A stretch of DNA of 41,096 nucleotides, taken from NCBI GenBank assembly GCA_937876415.1, contig CALEHE010000296.1, forward strand, positions 1 to 41,096, given 5' to 3'. Positions 24,698-32,450 of this stretch are shown here, in pieces. Below the pieces are notes generated by a model. That model saw nothing but the letters and a program-made list of their open reading frames with translations. It was not told the DNA's origin and ran no database searches. A program made the translations under genes and the position numbers. Source of the stretch: an uncultured Actinomycetes bacterium. Its GTDB lineage: Bacteria > Actinomycetota > Acidimicrobiia > Acidimicrobiales > Ilumatobacteraceae. Every line of letters begins with the position of its first letter. Within the stretch, counting starts at the first letter, position 1.

Positions 24698-25093
24698 ATG
24701 CAGATTGTCTCGGCTTTATTTGTAGAAAACTTTGAGTTACGACAGGCTCCCGGACCGAGTAGTCGTATTGACATCACCGGTGCAATGTTTTCAATGGCGG
24801 CACCGTCGCCAGTTCCACTCACGATTGACCCCCATCTCGTTGCGCTCATCTACTGTGCGCCCCACCAAAGTGGATCGGGGGTTTTCGAAGTGATCTTCCG
24901 CAAAGGAATGGAAGAAGACGCTGAGCAAATCGCCCGCAACGTCAGCCCGTTCACGGTTGATCCAGGGAAGTTCACCTATCGCCTCGTCAAGGGTGAGCTC
25001 GATTTCACCGAGTATGGCCAGATTTTCGCCCATTGCCGAGTGGATCATGGACCGTGGCATCTGGTTCCTTTCACTTTGTTGCCACCAGCTTGA
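24698..25093 (+). CDS. Uncharacterised protein, possibly DUF6941-type
   Basis: A 131-residue protein from the ATG at 24698, with GGAG close upstream. It begins MQIVSALFVENFELRQAPG and has alternating hydrophobic strands (SRIDITGAMFSMAAP, HLVALIYCAPHQSG, VFEVIFRKG) and a C-terminal VDHGPWHLVPFTLLPP. It has no signal peptide, membrane segment or catalytic motif. The pattern recalls a small beta-sandwich family annotated in actinobacteria as DUF6941, but that is a recollection with low certainty. It lies between nagA and transketolase, 45 bp before the latter. Confidence 0.65.
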   Translation: MQIVSALFVENFELRQAPGPSSRIDITGAMFSMAAPSPVPLTIDPHLVALIYCAPHQSGSGVFEVIFRKGMEEDAEQIARNVSPFTVDPGKFTYRLVKGELDFTEYGQIFAHCRVDHGPWHLVPFTLLPPA

Positions 25094-25138
25094 GTTTCGC
25101 TCCCTAGGCGCACCAGTGTCCTCGGTTACAGTTTCTTT

Positions 25139-27112
25139 GTGCCGTCTCAACTGACTTCAGAATTCGATCAAACAGCCGTCAATATCGCCCGTGGGTTTGC
25201 CATGGACGCACCGCTCAAAGCCAAGAGCGGACACCAAGGAACGGCGATGGCCTTGGCTCCCCTGGCTCACGTTCTGTATAGCCGGGTGATGAAGCATGAT
25301 CCGACCGATGCCTTATGGCCAGATCGTGATCGTTTCGTACTGTCGGCTGGTCATGCGTCGATCTTGCAATATTCAATGTTGTTCCTTCAGGGGTACGGAC
25401 TTGAAATGTCGGATCTGCAAAATTTCCGTCAATGGGATTCAGCGACTCCTGGTCACCCTGAACGTGGGCATACGGCAGGTATTGAAGTCACCACTGGTCC
25501 GCTCGGTCAAGGATTCGCCAATGCAGTCGGTTTGGCTTTAGCTGAACGTCACCTACGCGCACGATTCGGTAGCGAGTTGTCAAATCATCACACCTATGTC
25601 ATTGCTGGTGATGGTTGCCTGATGGAAGGGGTCAGCCATGAGGCTGCTTCGTTAGCGGGTCACCAAAAACTCGGGCGATTGATTGTGGTGTTTGACGACA
25701 ACCAGATCACCATTGATGGTTCAACTCATTTGACTTGCAGTGATGACGTCGCGATGCGCTTCACCTCGTATGGCTGGGAAGTTGTACGACTCGGTGCAAT
25801 AGGCGAAGACCTAGATGCTCTTGAGTCAGCTCTCGTCGCTGCTCGTGATTCTCAAGATGATCGACCCAAATTATTAATTTTGCAGACTCAGGTGGGCTTC
25901 CCATCTCCCGACTGGACGGGAAAGCACGAAGCGCACGGCAATCCATTTACTGCCGAGCATGTCACGAAGACGAAAACTGCTATGGGTATCCCCGACCAAC
26001 CATTTTGGGCTCCCCAAGAAGTTGTTGATGCATGTCGTGTTCAATCAAAGAAAAATGGATCGGCAGAAAATACTGCGTGGAGGTCGCGCCTTAACGCCAG
26101 CGCTCAAAAGTCTGAGTGGGATGCTGCATGGAATGGTGGTGCCGCTGGTTGGCAAGAACTGTTACCGACTTTCGCTCAGGGTGAATCAATCGCTACACGC
26201 GTGGCGATTCAAAAGGTTTTTGATGCAGTGCTATCGGGTCAGCCCGGTTTAGTCTCCGGTTCGGCCGACCTCACCGGAAACACTGGAACCAAATTGTCGG
26301 GTCAATCACCGATGTCGCACACAACACCTGAAGGTCGACAAATCTATTACGGCATTCGCGAACATGCGATGGGTTCGGCCATGGTGGGCCTGGCGCTACA
26401 TGGTGGTATCTATCCGGCTGGCGGAACGTTCTTTGTTTTCTTTGACTACATGAAGCCACCTATTCGTTTAGCGGCTTTATCACAGGCAAAGTGTCTCTTC
26501 GTGTTTAGTCATGACTCGGTGGGTGTTGGTGAAGACGGACCAACGCACCAACCGATTGAGCATCTGGCAGCGCTTCGCGCTATTCCCGATTTGCAGGTGA
26601 TTCGTCCAGGTGACGCCAATGAGACATCAGAAGCGATTCGTGCGGCTTACGAATTTGACGGTCCGACGGTCGTAGTTCTCAGTCGGCAAAATCTGCCCGT
26701 GGTCACTGATGGATCCGCGGTTACTCATGGTGCCGGAATTGTTCATGCAGTTGACGGAGCACCCGAGGCTGTGATCGTTGCGACCGGAAGCGAAGTGCAT
26801 CTCGCAATCGCCGCTGCACAAGAACTTGGACAAGCCGGACGCAAAGTTCAAGCAGTTTCATTGCCTTCATGGGATCGCTTCGAGGCCTACCGATCGACGC
26901 ACCCCGAATTGGCCGAACGGATTTTGCCCAAGGGCGTTCCGACTGTTTCAGTTGAAGCTGGCTCAACATTTGGTTGGGAACGTTATGCCGATGTCTGCAT
27001 CGGAATCGACCGCTTTGGTGCTAGTGCCCCCGGCGCAGAAGTTCTTGATCGGCTCGGTATCTCGGTCAGCAATGTGAAAAATTCAGTTCTTGGTCTCTTG
27101 ACAGCCAAGTAG
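25139..27112 (+). CDS. tkt: Transketolase
   Basis: A 657-residue thiamine-diphosphate enzyme that moves two-carbon ketol units in the non-oxidative pentose phosphate pathway. It shows the N-terminal DAPLKAKSGHQGTAMALAP, GHPERGHTAGIEVTTGPLGQ, and the TPP motif GDGCLMEG...DDNQITIDG. The pyrimidine-domain segment YYGIREHAMGSAMVGLALHG carries the catalytic Glu, followed by FSHDSVGVGEDGPTHQPIEH and the C-terminal domain. The start is GTG at 25139; the sequence PSQLTSEFDQTAVNIARGF fits the family N-terminus. It is followed after 38 bp by transaldolase, a common actinobacterial pairing. Confidence 0.96.
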   Translation: MPSQLTSEFDQTAVNIARGFAMDAPLKAKSGHQGTAMALAPLAHVLYSRVMKHDPTDALWPDRDRFVLSAGHASILQYSMLFLQGYGLEMSDLQNFRQWDSATPGHPERGHTAGIEVTTGPLGQGFANAVGLALAERHLRARFGSELSNHHTYVIAGDGCLMEGVSHEAASLAGHQKLGRLIVVFDDNQITIDGSTHLTCSDDVAMRFTSYGWEVVRLGAIGEDLDALESALVAARDSQDDRPKLLILQTQVGFPSPDWTGKHEAHGNPFTAEHVTKTKTAMGIPDQPFWAPQEVVDACRVQSKKNGSAENTAWRSRLNASAQKSEWDAAWNGGAAGWQELLPTFAQGESIATRVAIQKVFDAVLSGQPGLVSGSADLTGNTGTKLSGQSPMSHTTPEGRQIYYGIREHAMGSAMVGLALHGGIYPAGGTFFVFFDYMKPPIRLAALSQAKCLFVFSHDSVGVGEDGPTHQPIEHLAALRAIPDLQVIRPGDANETSEAIRAAYEFDGPTVVVLSRQNLPVVTDGSAVTHGAGIVHAVDGAPEAVIVATGSEVHLAIAAAQELGQAGRKVQAVSLPSWDRFEAYRSTHPELAERILPKGVPTVSVEAGSTFGWERYADVCIGIDRFGASAPGAEVLDRLGISVSNVKNSVLGLLTAK

Positions 27113-27150
27113 TACGTGCTTCGACCGACCAAATCTGCCACTCTGTAGGT

Positions 27151-28260
27151 ATGACAAGTTCAGTGCGCCTCGTTCAACTCTTCGAGCAAGAAGGGCAAAG
27201 TCCATGGCTGGACAATTTAAAGCGGAGTTTGATCTCTTCGGGTGAGCTAGAAAAAGTCCGCGATTCTGGTATTCGGGGACTCACCTCAAACCCGACGATT
27301 TTTCAAAAGGCGATTCAAGGTTCGGCTGATTATGACGATCAGTTCAAGACGTTGATCGAAAACAGGAACTCCATCATTGACAGTTATTGGGCAATGGTGC
27401 TGCAAGATATTCGCGGAGCCTTAGACGTTTTTTCCTCGGTGTATGAGTCCAGCGGCGGTGCGGACGGATTTGTCAGCGTTGAGGTAGATCCCAACTTGGC
27501 TCTTGATGAATCGGGAACTCTCGCGGCCGGTCAACATCTGTGGGATACCGTTCAGCGTCCCAACTTGATGGTCAAAATTCCCGCAACGCAACCGTGCATA
27601 CCAGCGATTCGGGCCATGATTGCGGCTGGTCGCAATGTGAACGTGACCTTGATCTTTAGTCTTGACCGTTACCAAAAAGTGATGGATGCATACATCGACG
27701 GTCTCGAAGATCGGGTCGCGGCAGGTCATTCACTACAAGGTGTAGCGAGTGTTGCATCATTCTTTATTAGTCGCGTTGATTCAGAAGTTGATGCACGACT
27801 TGAATCATTGGGCACCTCGGAAGCGTTATCTCTCCAGGGTAAAGCAGCGATCGCTCAAGCAGTCTTAGCGTACGAAGCGTTTCAAACGACTTTCTCTGGA
27901 CCTCGTTGGAATGCGCTCGTCAAAATGGGTGCAAAAGTGCAACGTCCATTGTGGGCATCGACCAGCACTAAGAATCCCAACTATCCCGACACGTTGTACG
28001 TTGATCAACTCATCGGGCCCGACTCGGTGAATACGCTGCCTGACACCACAGTCGATGCATTCGCTGATCATGGCACTGTTGCCCGAACGATTGATCTCAA
28101 TGTTGAACAAGCCCACGATGTTTGGCAAGCGTTGCAGATGATCGGTATTGATATGGAAGACGTCGCGCAAAAACTTGAGCGCGAAGGGGTTGCATCGTTC
28201 CAAAAAAGTTTCACTGAATTGATTGATGCTCTGACTGAAAAGGCTCAACAGTTTCGCTAG
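27151..28260 (+). CDS. tal: Transaldolase
   Basis: A 369-residue actinobacterial-type transaldolase, longer than the 220-residue short forms. It transfers dihydroxyacetone units between sedoheptulose 7-phosphate and glyceraldehyde 3-phosphate. The N-terminal GIRGLTSNPTIFQKAIQGS motif is present, and the Schiff-base lysine is Lys142 in LMVKIPAT. The phosphate-binding part includes VASFFISRVD and LWASTSTKNPNYPD, with a C-terminal helical tail. It lies 38 bp after transketolase on the same strand. No glucose-6-phosphate dehydrogenase gene follows within the window, although in many actinobacteria it does. Confidence 0.95.
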   Translation: MTSSVRLVQLFEQEGQSPWLDNLKRSLISSGELEKVRDSGIRGLTSNPTIFQKAIQGSADYDDQFKTLIENRNSIIDSYWAMVLQDIRGALDVFSSVYESSGGADGFVSVEVDPNLALDESGTLAAGQHLWDTVQRPNLMVKIPATQPCIPAIRAMIAAGRNVNVTLIFSLDRYQKVMDAYIDGLEDRVAAGHSLQGVASVASFFISRVDSEVDARLESLGTSEALSLQGKAAIAQAVLAYEAFQTTFSGPRWNALVKMGAKVQRPLWASTSTKNPNYPDTLYVDQLIGPDSVNTLPDTTVDAFADHGTVARTIDLNVEQAHDVWQALQMIGIDMEDVAQKLEREGVASFQKSFTELIDALTEKAQQFR

Positions 28261-28284
28261 CCAGTATTTTCTAGCCATTAACTT

Positions 28285-28515
28285 CTATTCAAGATCAAGT
28301 AAATGCGCGGCCTTGTCGATCGCCCGACGGGCCTGCGACAATGTTTTGTCGATAGCCGGTCGGCCTTCACGGCGTCGCGATGCTTCGCGCAAAACATCAA
28401 ACATCACATCATCAAGTGATGACGCAACGTCCCGCAAACGTGATGCGATGTCGTTCAGGCGTTCAAGTACCTGCGGATCAATTTCGGGTTGCTGGTCATC
28501 ATCTGAATAAGTCAT
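28285..28515 (-). CDS. Small helical protein, uncharacterised
   Basis: A 76-residue acidic/basic helical protein starting MTYSDDDQQPEIDPQVLERL, then two long amphipathic segments (NDIASRLRDVASSLDDVMFD and DKTLSQARRAIDKAAHLLDL). It has no cysteine and no membrane segment. The ATG shares one base with the glcF stop (TAATG), so it is translationally coupled. A partner or assembly role for the iron-sulfur subunit is possible but only from position. Coding use beyond this ATG is unlikely because the upstream frame lies within glcF. Confidence 0.7.
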   Translation of the reverse strand: MTYSDDDQQPEIDPQVLERLNDIASRLRDVASSLDDVMFDVLREASRRREGRPAIDKTLSQARRAIDKAAHLLDLE

Positions 28516-29735
28516 TACTTTGTTGAGCCCTTTATCGGTGGTCGATCTGTTGTGGGGACGAGACCTAAAGCTTCGGCGAGAATGTCGACTGGATGTTTCA
28601 CGATGAGTCCTGCGCTTTGTAAGTGCATCAAGCAACCAGGGTTGGCTGAGGCCACAATGTTGGAGTCAGCAGTGAACTTGGCCGTAATATTCTGCACCTT
28701 TCGATCACGGATTTGTGCAGCTAATTCAGGCTCAACCAATGAATAGGCACCGCCAGCACCGCAACACATTCCGTCATCATCAAGTTCAATCAGGTTGGCG
28801 ACCGGAGCCAAGATTGACCGTACAGCGAGGTGGGATTTCTGGACATGTCGTAGATGGCACGGATCTTGCACAATGATTGACGGCTTATTCATGACCGGTA
28901 AGTGAGATTGCATAATGGTCACGATGTGGGGTTCTAGCCACTCATGAACATCACATACTCGCTGACTAAATTCGTGGGCTTCGGGGGTGTTCAACAAATG
29001 TCCGTAATCCTTCAAGGCTGCCCCACAACCTGCTGAGTCAACAATGATCGGAGCACTTCCAGGCATAGAAGTCATCACTGCTTGTGCGAGAACTTTGGCC
29101 TCGTCACTGAGTCCGGCATGTGAATGAAGCGCACCGCAACATGAGCCAGCCTTACTTGGAACTCCGTAACTACATCCGACTTTTGAAATCAGTGCCGCAA
29201 CTGATCGATGGGTTGATCGTTGCCAAGCGTCCATGACGCATCCGGTGTAGAGCCACACATCGGGAGTCTTTGATGATGCAACAATGGGCGGTCCGAGTCG
29301 AATCGGTAAGCGCGACAAACCGGCTCGCTTAGGAATAAGGCGGACCCGTTGAGCAAGTGCCAGTAGTGGTGTTCCGATCAACAACAATCGGTGGTGGCGC
29401 AAGAGTCGTAGACCGAAGCGTTGCCACCAAGGAGTGGTTTGGCGGTGAGTCGCCATATTGTTCTTGGCTGCTTCTATCAGTCGACCATAAGGAACACCAC
29501 TTGGGCACGCTGGTTCACAACCTCGGCATTGCACACATGTATTGAGAATTTCGCTGACCTGATCATCGATCTTTAGGCCGTCCCACTGAATGGAGCGGAT
29601 TGTCGCAATTCTTCCTCGCGGAGATAAAGCCTCTTCATTGGACACCCGAAATGTTGGACAGTGCGGTAAACATAGACCACAGCCAACGCAGGTTGACAGT
29701 TCGTCGTCGGTGATCGCTAGGGGTCGAACAGGCAT
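28515..29735 (-). CDS. glcF: Glycolate oxidase iron-sulfur subunit
   Basis: A 406-residue electron-transfer subunit. Two [4Fe-4S] ferredoxin sites are visible: Cys16, 19, 22, 26 (CVGCGLCLPHCP) and Cys67, 70, 73, 77 (CVQCRGCEPACP). Two CCG domains follow, with motifs GSCCGALHSHAG and GMCCGAGGAYS. It should take electrons from the GlcD/GlcE flavoproteins encoded 1.8 to 4 kb upstream on the same strand, with a plus-strand gene in between. A lactate-oxidase or glycerol-3-phosphate-dehydrogenase subunit is an alternative reading of the fold. GlcD and GlcE nearby favour glycolate. Confidence 0.92.
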   Translation of the reverse strand: MPVRPLAITDDELSTCVGCGLCLPHCPTFRVSNEEALSPRGRIATIRSIQWDGLKIDDQVSEILNTCVQCRGCEPACPSGVPYGRLIEAAKNNMATHRQTTPWWQRFGLRLLRHHRLLLIGTPLLALAQRVRLIPKRAGLSRLPIRLGPPIVASSKTPDVWLYTGCVMDAWQRSTHRSVAALISKVGCSYGVPSKAGSCCGALHSHAGLSDEAKVLAQAVMTSMPGSAPIIVDSAGCGAALKDYGHLLNTPEAHEFSQRVCDVHEWLEPHIVTIMQSHLPVMNKPSIIVQDPCHLRHVQKSHLAVRSILAPVANLIELDDDGMCCGAGGAYSLVEPELAAQIRDRKVQNITAKFTADSNIVASANPGCLMHLQSAGLIVKHPVDILAEALGLVPTTDRPPIKGSTK

Positions 29736-29787
29736 CCCTCATACCGTACCTTCCTCGCCACCAGTGGTTGCGTCTAGTCTGAGCAAT

Positions 29788-30519
29788 ATGGCTTCGTTAC
29801 ATCCCCCGAAATATCTTGAATTGCTCCGTAGGTCTATTGATGACATGACCGCACTGTCCACTGGAAATCTTGACGTCGCGGTGAGCGACTGTCCTGGATG
29901 GAAAATCAGTGATCTGTTGGGCCATGTCGGCCAGGTTTTTGCCATGGTGGATGCGATAGTTATTCCGCGCTCGCAAGTACGAGTAGGACCAGGCGATGAA
30001 ATTCGACCTGCTGACGGTCAAGATGTTCTGGAGTGGTTCGCTGCTCGAGCAGGGTCAATGCTGAACACATTGGAAAATACTGATCCCTCAGAAACGCTAT
30101 GGACATGGTCCGATCGGCAAGATGCTGGTTTCTATTTCCGGCGGATGGCCAATGAAGTTGCAGTCCATGTGTGTGACCTTCAGAGGGCATTGTCTTTACC
30201 AATAGAGATGGATCGCTCTTTGGCTTGTGATGGTATTGATGAGTTGTACATCGACATGATGACCGGTTGGGCGAAACGCTTTGGCAAAACATTCCCCCAG
30301 GGCTCGTTGCATTTGCACTGCACCGATGGAGAAGGTGAATGGCTCATCGTTCCTAGCGACGAACGAGTTGTCGTGACTCATGAACATGCCAAAGGCGATG
30401 TCGCCTGGCGGGGATCTGCTGTCGCTCTCGTGTTGTCAAGTTGGGGACGAGCCAATGCCGGAATCGAAATCTACGGTGACGCCGAAATCTCAGATCAATG
30501 GCTCAACTTCGCACCGTGA
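29788..30519 (+). CDS. DinB-fold protein of the maleylpyruvate isomerase N-terminal type (TIGR03083-like)
   Basis: A 243-residue protein from the ATG at 29788; open frame further upstream lies over glcF and is not used. The N-terminal four-helix DinB/MDMPI domain has the typical DCPGWKISDLLGHVGQVFAM (about 33-52). Its second metal-site helix is ANEVAVHVCDLQRAL, with histidines positioned to bind metal. A C-terminal domain (SLHLHCTDGEGEWLIVPSDE, AKGDVAWRGSAVALVLSSWG) resembles an SCP2-like module. Such proteins are often mycothiol-dependent transferases in actinobacteria; that role is inferred. It lies alone between glcF and the kinase gene, on the opposite strand to both. Confidence 0.82.
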   Translation: MASLHPPKYLELLRRSIDDMTALSTGNLDVAVSDCPGWKISDLLGHVGQVFAMVDAIVIPRSQVRVGPGDEIRPADGQDVLEWFAARAGSMLNTLENTDPSETLWTWSDRQDAGFYFRRMANEVAVHVCDLQRALSLPIEMDRSLACDGIDELYIDMMTGWAKRFGKTFPQGSLHLHCTDGEGEWLIVPSDERVVVTHEHAKGDVAWRGSAVALVLSSWGRANAGIEIYGDAEISDQWLNFAP

Positions 30520-30546
30520 TTTCTCGTCTGTCAAAGTGAATCGAAA

Positions 30547-31500
30547 TTAGACAGCACGCCACATCGGGGCGGTGGGATCCTTTCTCCAATATTTCAATCG
30601 GTTCTCGGCTTCAACATGTGCGTCTGGGGAAGTGAGTCCGGCTCGCCAACGCATCAGCGTTGCAGAAAGTAAGCGCATCTCAGCAAGCGCCTCAGCGAGG
30701 TCGTTAGTTGAATAGTTGGCGCCGTACCCAGTTGCAAACTCTGGATAGATAGTTGCGTGTCCACCCCAACGTTGTGTCCAGGTCAGCAAAGCCGCGTGGT
30801 CCCATTCACGAGGAGCAACTGAGAGCAAATCCCAATCGATCAGAATCGGGCGACCGGTTAAACGATTGACGATGACATTACCCGGATGAATATCGCCATG
30901 ACTCAACGCCAGCTGTCCCGAAGTAGGTGATGAAAAGACATTTTGGGCAGAAGTGAAAAATGGCTGAAGGTTGTGCCAACGACTCTCCAGAATATCTAGG
31001 TCTGAAGAATCAAGACTTGATCCCAGTTCGGCCAACAGTCGATCAAAATCCCACCATGGAAATGATGTTGCCATCGGCAATGGATAAAACGCAGCGACAA
31101 TGTGCGGATCCAAGTCATGGAGACGGCGCGCCACTGATCCGATGTGCCGCCAATCAACATCGTGATGTGGGTCGTGATTGATGAATTCCCAAAATGTGAT
31201 TTCTATTTCGTCATGACGAAATGGAGCATGGGACAAAGGTGCGGGAACTTCAAAGCCGTTTCGGGCTAAATAATGTGCGAACTCAATAGCCGCCATCGTG
31301 CTACTTGTTGGACGGCTCACGCGCATGACTTGCGGACCACCGGACGACTGAACAAGGTAGACCGCGTTCATCGATTCGCGAATGAGACGCGGGTTGTCAA
31401 GATTTTTGTCGACCATGCACTTTTGAATAGCCTCGTCCACTACGTTCTGGTCAACGAGTGTTATCGGTGTCGCAACTAATGGCAGTTCCGCGAAGTTCAT
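30547..31500 (-). CDS. APH-family phosphotransferase carrying an in-frame palindrome
   Basis: A 317-residue kinase-fold protein. The catalytic loop is LSHGDIHPGNVIV (Asp203, Asn208) and the metal-binding motif is LIDWDLLSVAPREWDHA (Asp222). The N-lobe segment QVMRVSRP lies before the linker APLSHAP. The next six residues, FRHDEI (94-99), are encoded exactly by the 18-bp palindrome at 31205-31222, just before the hinge strand EITFWEFIN. The ATG overlaps the glcE stop (ATGA), so it is made with the glycolate genes. The substrate is unknown and could be a small alcohol or sugar. Confidence 0.87.
   Translation of the reverse strand: MNFAELPLVATPITLVDQNVVDEAIQKCMVDKNLDNPRLIRESMNAVYLVQSSGGPQVMRVSRPTSSTMAAIEFAHYLARNGFEVPAPLSHAPFRHDEIEITFWEFINHDPHHDVDWRHIGSVARRLHDLDPHIVAAFYPLPMATSFPWWDFDRLLAELGSSLDSSDLDILESRWHNLQPFFTSAQNVFSSPTSGQLALSHGDIHPGNVIVNRLTGRPILIDWDLLSVAPREWDHAALLTWTQRWGGHATIYPEFATGYGANYSTNDLAEALAEMRLLSATLMRWRAGLTSPDAHVEAENRLKYWRKDPTAPMWRAV
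31205..31222. repeat. Dispersed palindrome, copy 3, inside a coding sequence
   Basis: An exact 18-bp copy of ATTTCGTCATGACGAAAT lying in frame within the second APH-like kinase gene. On the coding strand it reads TTT CGT CAT GAC GAA AT(A), giving Phe-Arg-His-Asp-Glu-Ile. Flanking bases are not symmetric. It falls in the linker between the N-lobe and hinge, a part of this fold that tolerates length change. Confidence 0.95.
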
Positions 31501-32450
31501 AAGGATGGGGCGCTCGCGAGAATCTCTATGCCTGGGTTGAGTCGACCAGTCGGGTTGAACTGTTCAAGAATTTGCCGATGAAGAATGGTGATCCCCTTTT
31601 CAATTGGCGTTGATTCAGGCGGGACTTGATGGTGCACAATTCCTACTCCGGCCTCAACGATGATTTTGTGGGAGTCAGATCTTGCGCTCTCTTGTACTAC
31701 ATCGCCGAGAAGTCGAGGCGGGACTGATTGGCGGTGCGGATACAGAGACAGGTCTGGCGGTTCAGAGATTTCAGTAATGACTGGCAGTTCAACACTGATG
31801 CGTTGAATTATTGCGGCGCAATCCTTCGGGTTGCCCTCAATGCAGAACCACACTTTGTGTCCATCCCATAACACCGATGCCGGTCGATAGATGACTCGCA
31901 GTATTTTCTCGACGACGGTCCGGCTGGCTTCGCTCATCACGAACCATCTTGATGACTGTGGTAGAGGTCGAGTGCGCAGTATCGTCTCACCGAAGTAACC
32001 GAGTTGCCCGTGGGAACCGATGAGTAAACGGCACAGGTCAAACCCACTGACATTCTTCACGGTTGGCCCACCGGCAGTGACCACCTGCCCATCGTGGTTG
32101 ACATATCGAACTTGGAGCAACGTATCTCGAACCGGTCCACGTCCAAGTCGATAGATATCGCTGTGCCCTTCGGCGAGGGCTCCCCCAACTGTGCCTGGAC
32201 CCGTCAGGCCATCGGGAAGGTTGACGTATTGACCGACTTTGGCGAGTTCAGTTCGGAGTTCATTGATGGGAGTGCCCGCTCCACACACGACTGTCATCTC
32301 ATCGGGTTGTAAATCGACAATGCCTGCGGGAGCAGCGACGAGTCGTAGTTGAGATGGAGCCGGTGTGCGTGTCTGTTGTCCCGCAATCCATAGTGGGCCA
32401 TGGTCGACACCGCCGATGGACTCGGCAAAGTTGCTGAGATCTATACCCAC
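31497..32450 (-). CDS. glcE: Glycolate oxidase FAD-binding subunit
   Basis: A 317-residue FAD-linked protein from the GTG at 32450, which has GGGGGA about 6 nt upstream and overlaps the glcD stop by 10 nt. A GTG at 32483 is possible but lacks a ribosome site. The short PCMH-type FAD domain has VVCGAGTPINELRTEL, LPDGLTGPGTVGGALAEG, RYVNHDGQVVTAGGPTVKNV and SGFDLCRLLIGSHGQLG. GlcE is known as the second flavoprotein-like subunit of glycolate dehydrogenase. The C-terminal region ends with TGRLNPGIEIL. It is co-encoded with glcD upstream and the APH-like kinase downstream. Confidence 0.9.
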   Translation of the reverse strand: MGIDLSNFAESIGGVDHGPLWIAGQQTRTPAPSQLRLVAAPAGIVDLQPDEMTVVCGAGTPINELRTELAKVGQYVNLPDGLTGPGTVGGALAEGHSDIYRLGRGPVRDTLLQVRYVNHDGQVVTAGGPTVKNVSGFDLCRLLIGSHGQLGYFGETILRTRPLPQSSRWFVMSEASRTVVEKILRVIYRPASVLWDGHKVWFCIEGNPKDCAAIIQRISVELPVITEISEPPDLSLYPHRQSVPPRLLGDVVQESARSDSHKIIVEAGVGIVHHQVPPESTPIEKGITILHRQILEQFNPTGRLNPGIEILASAPSL

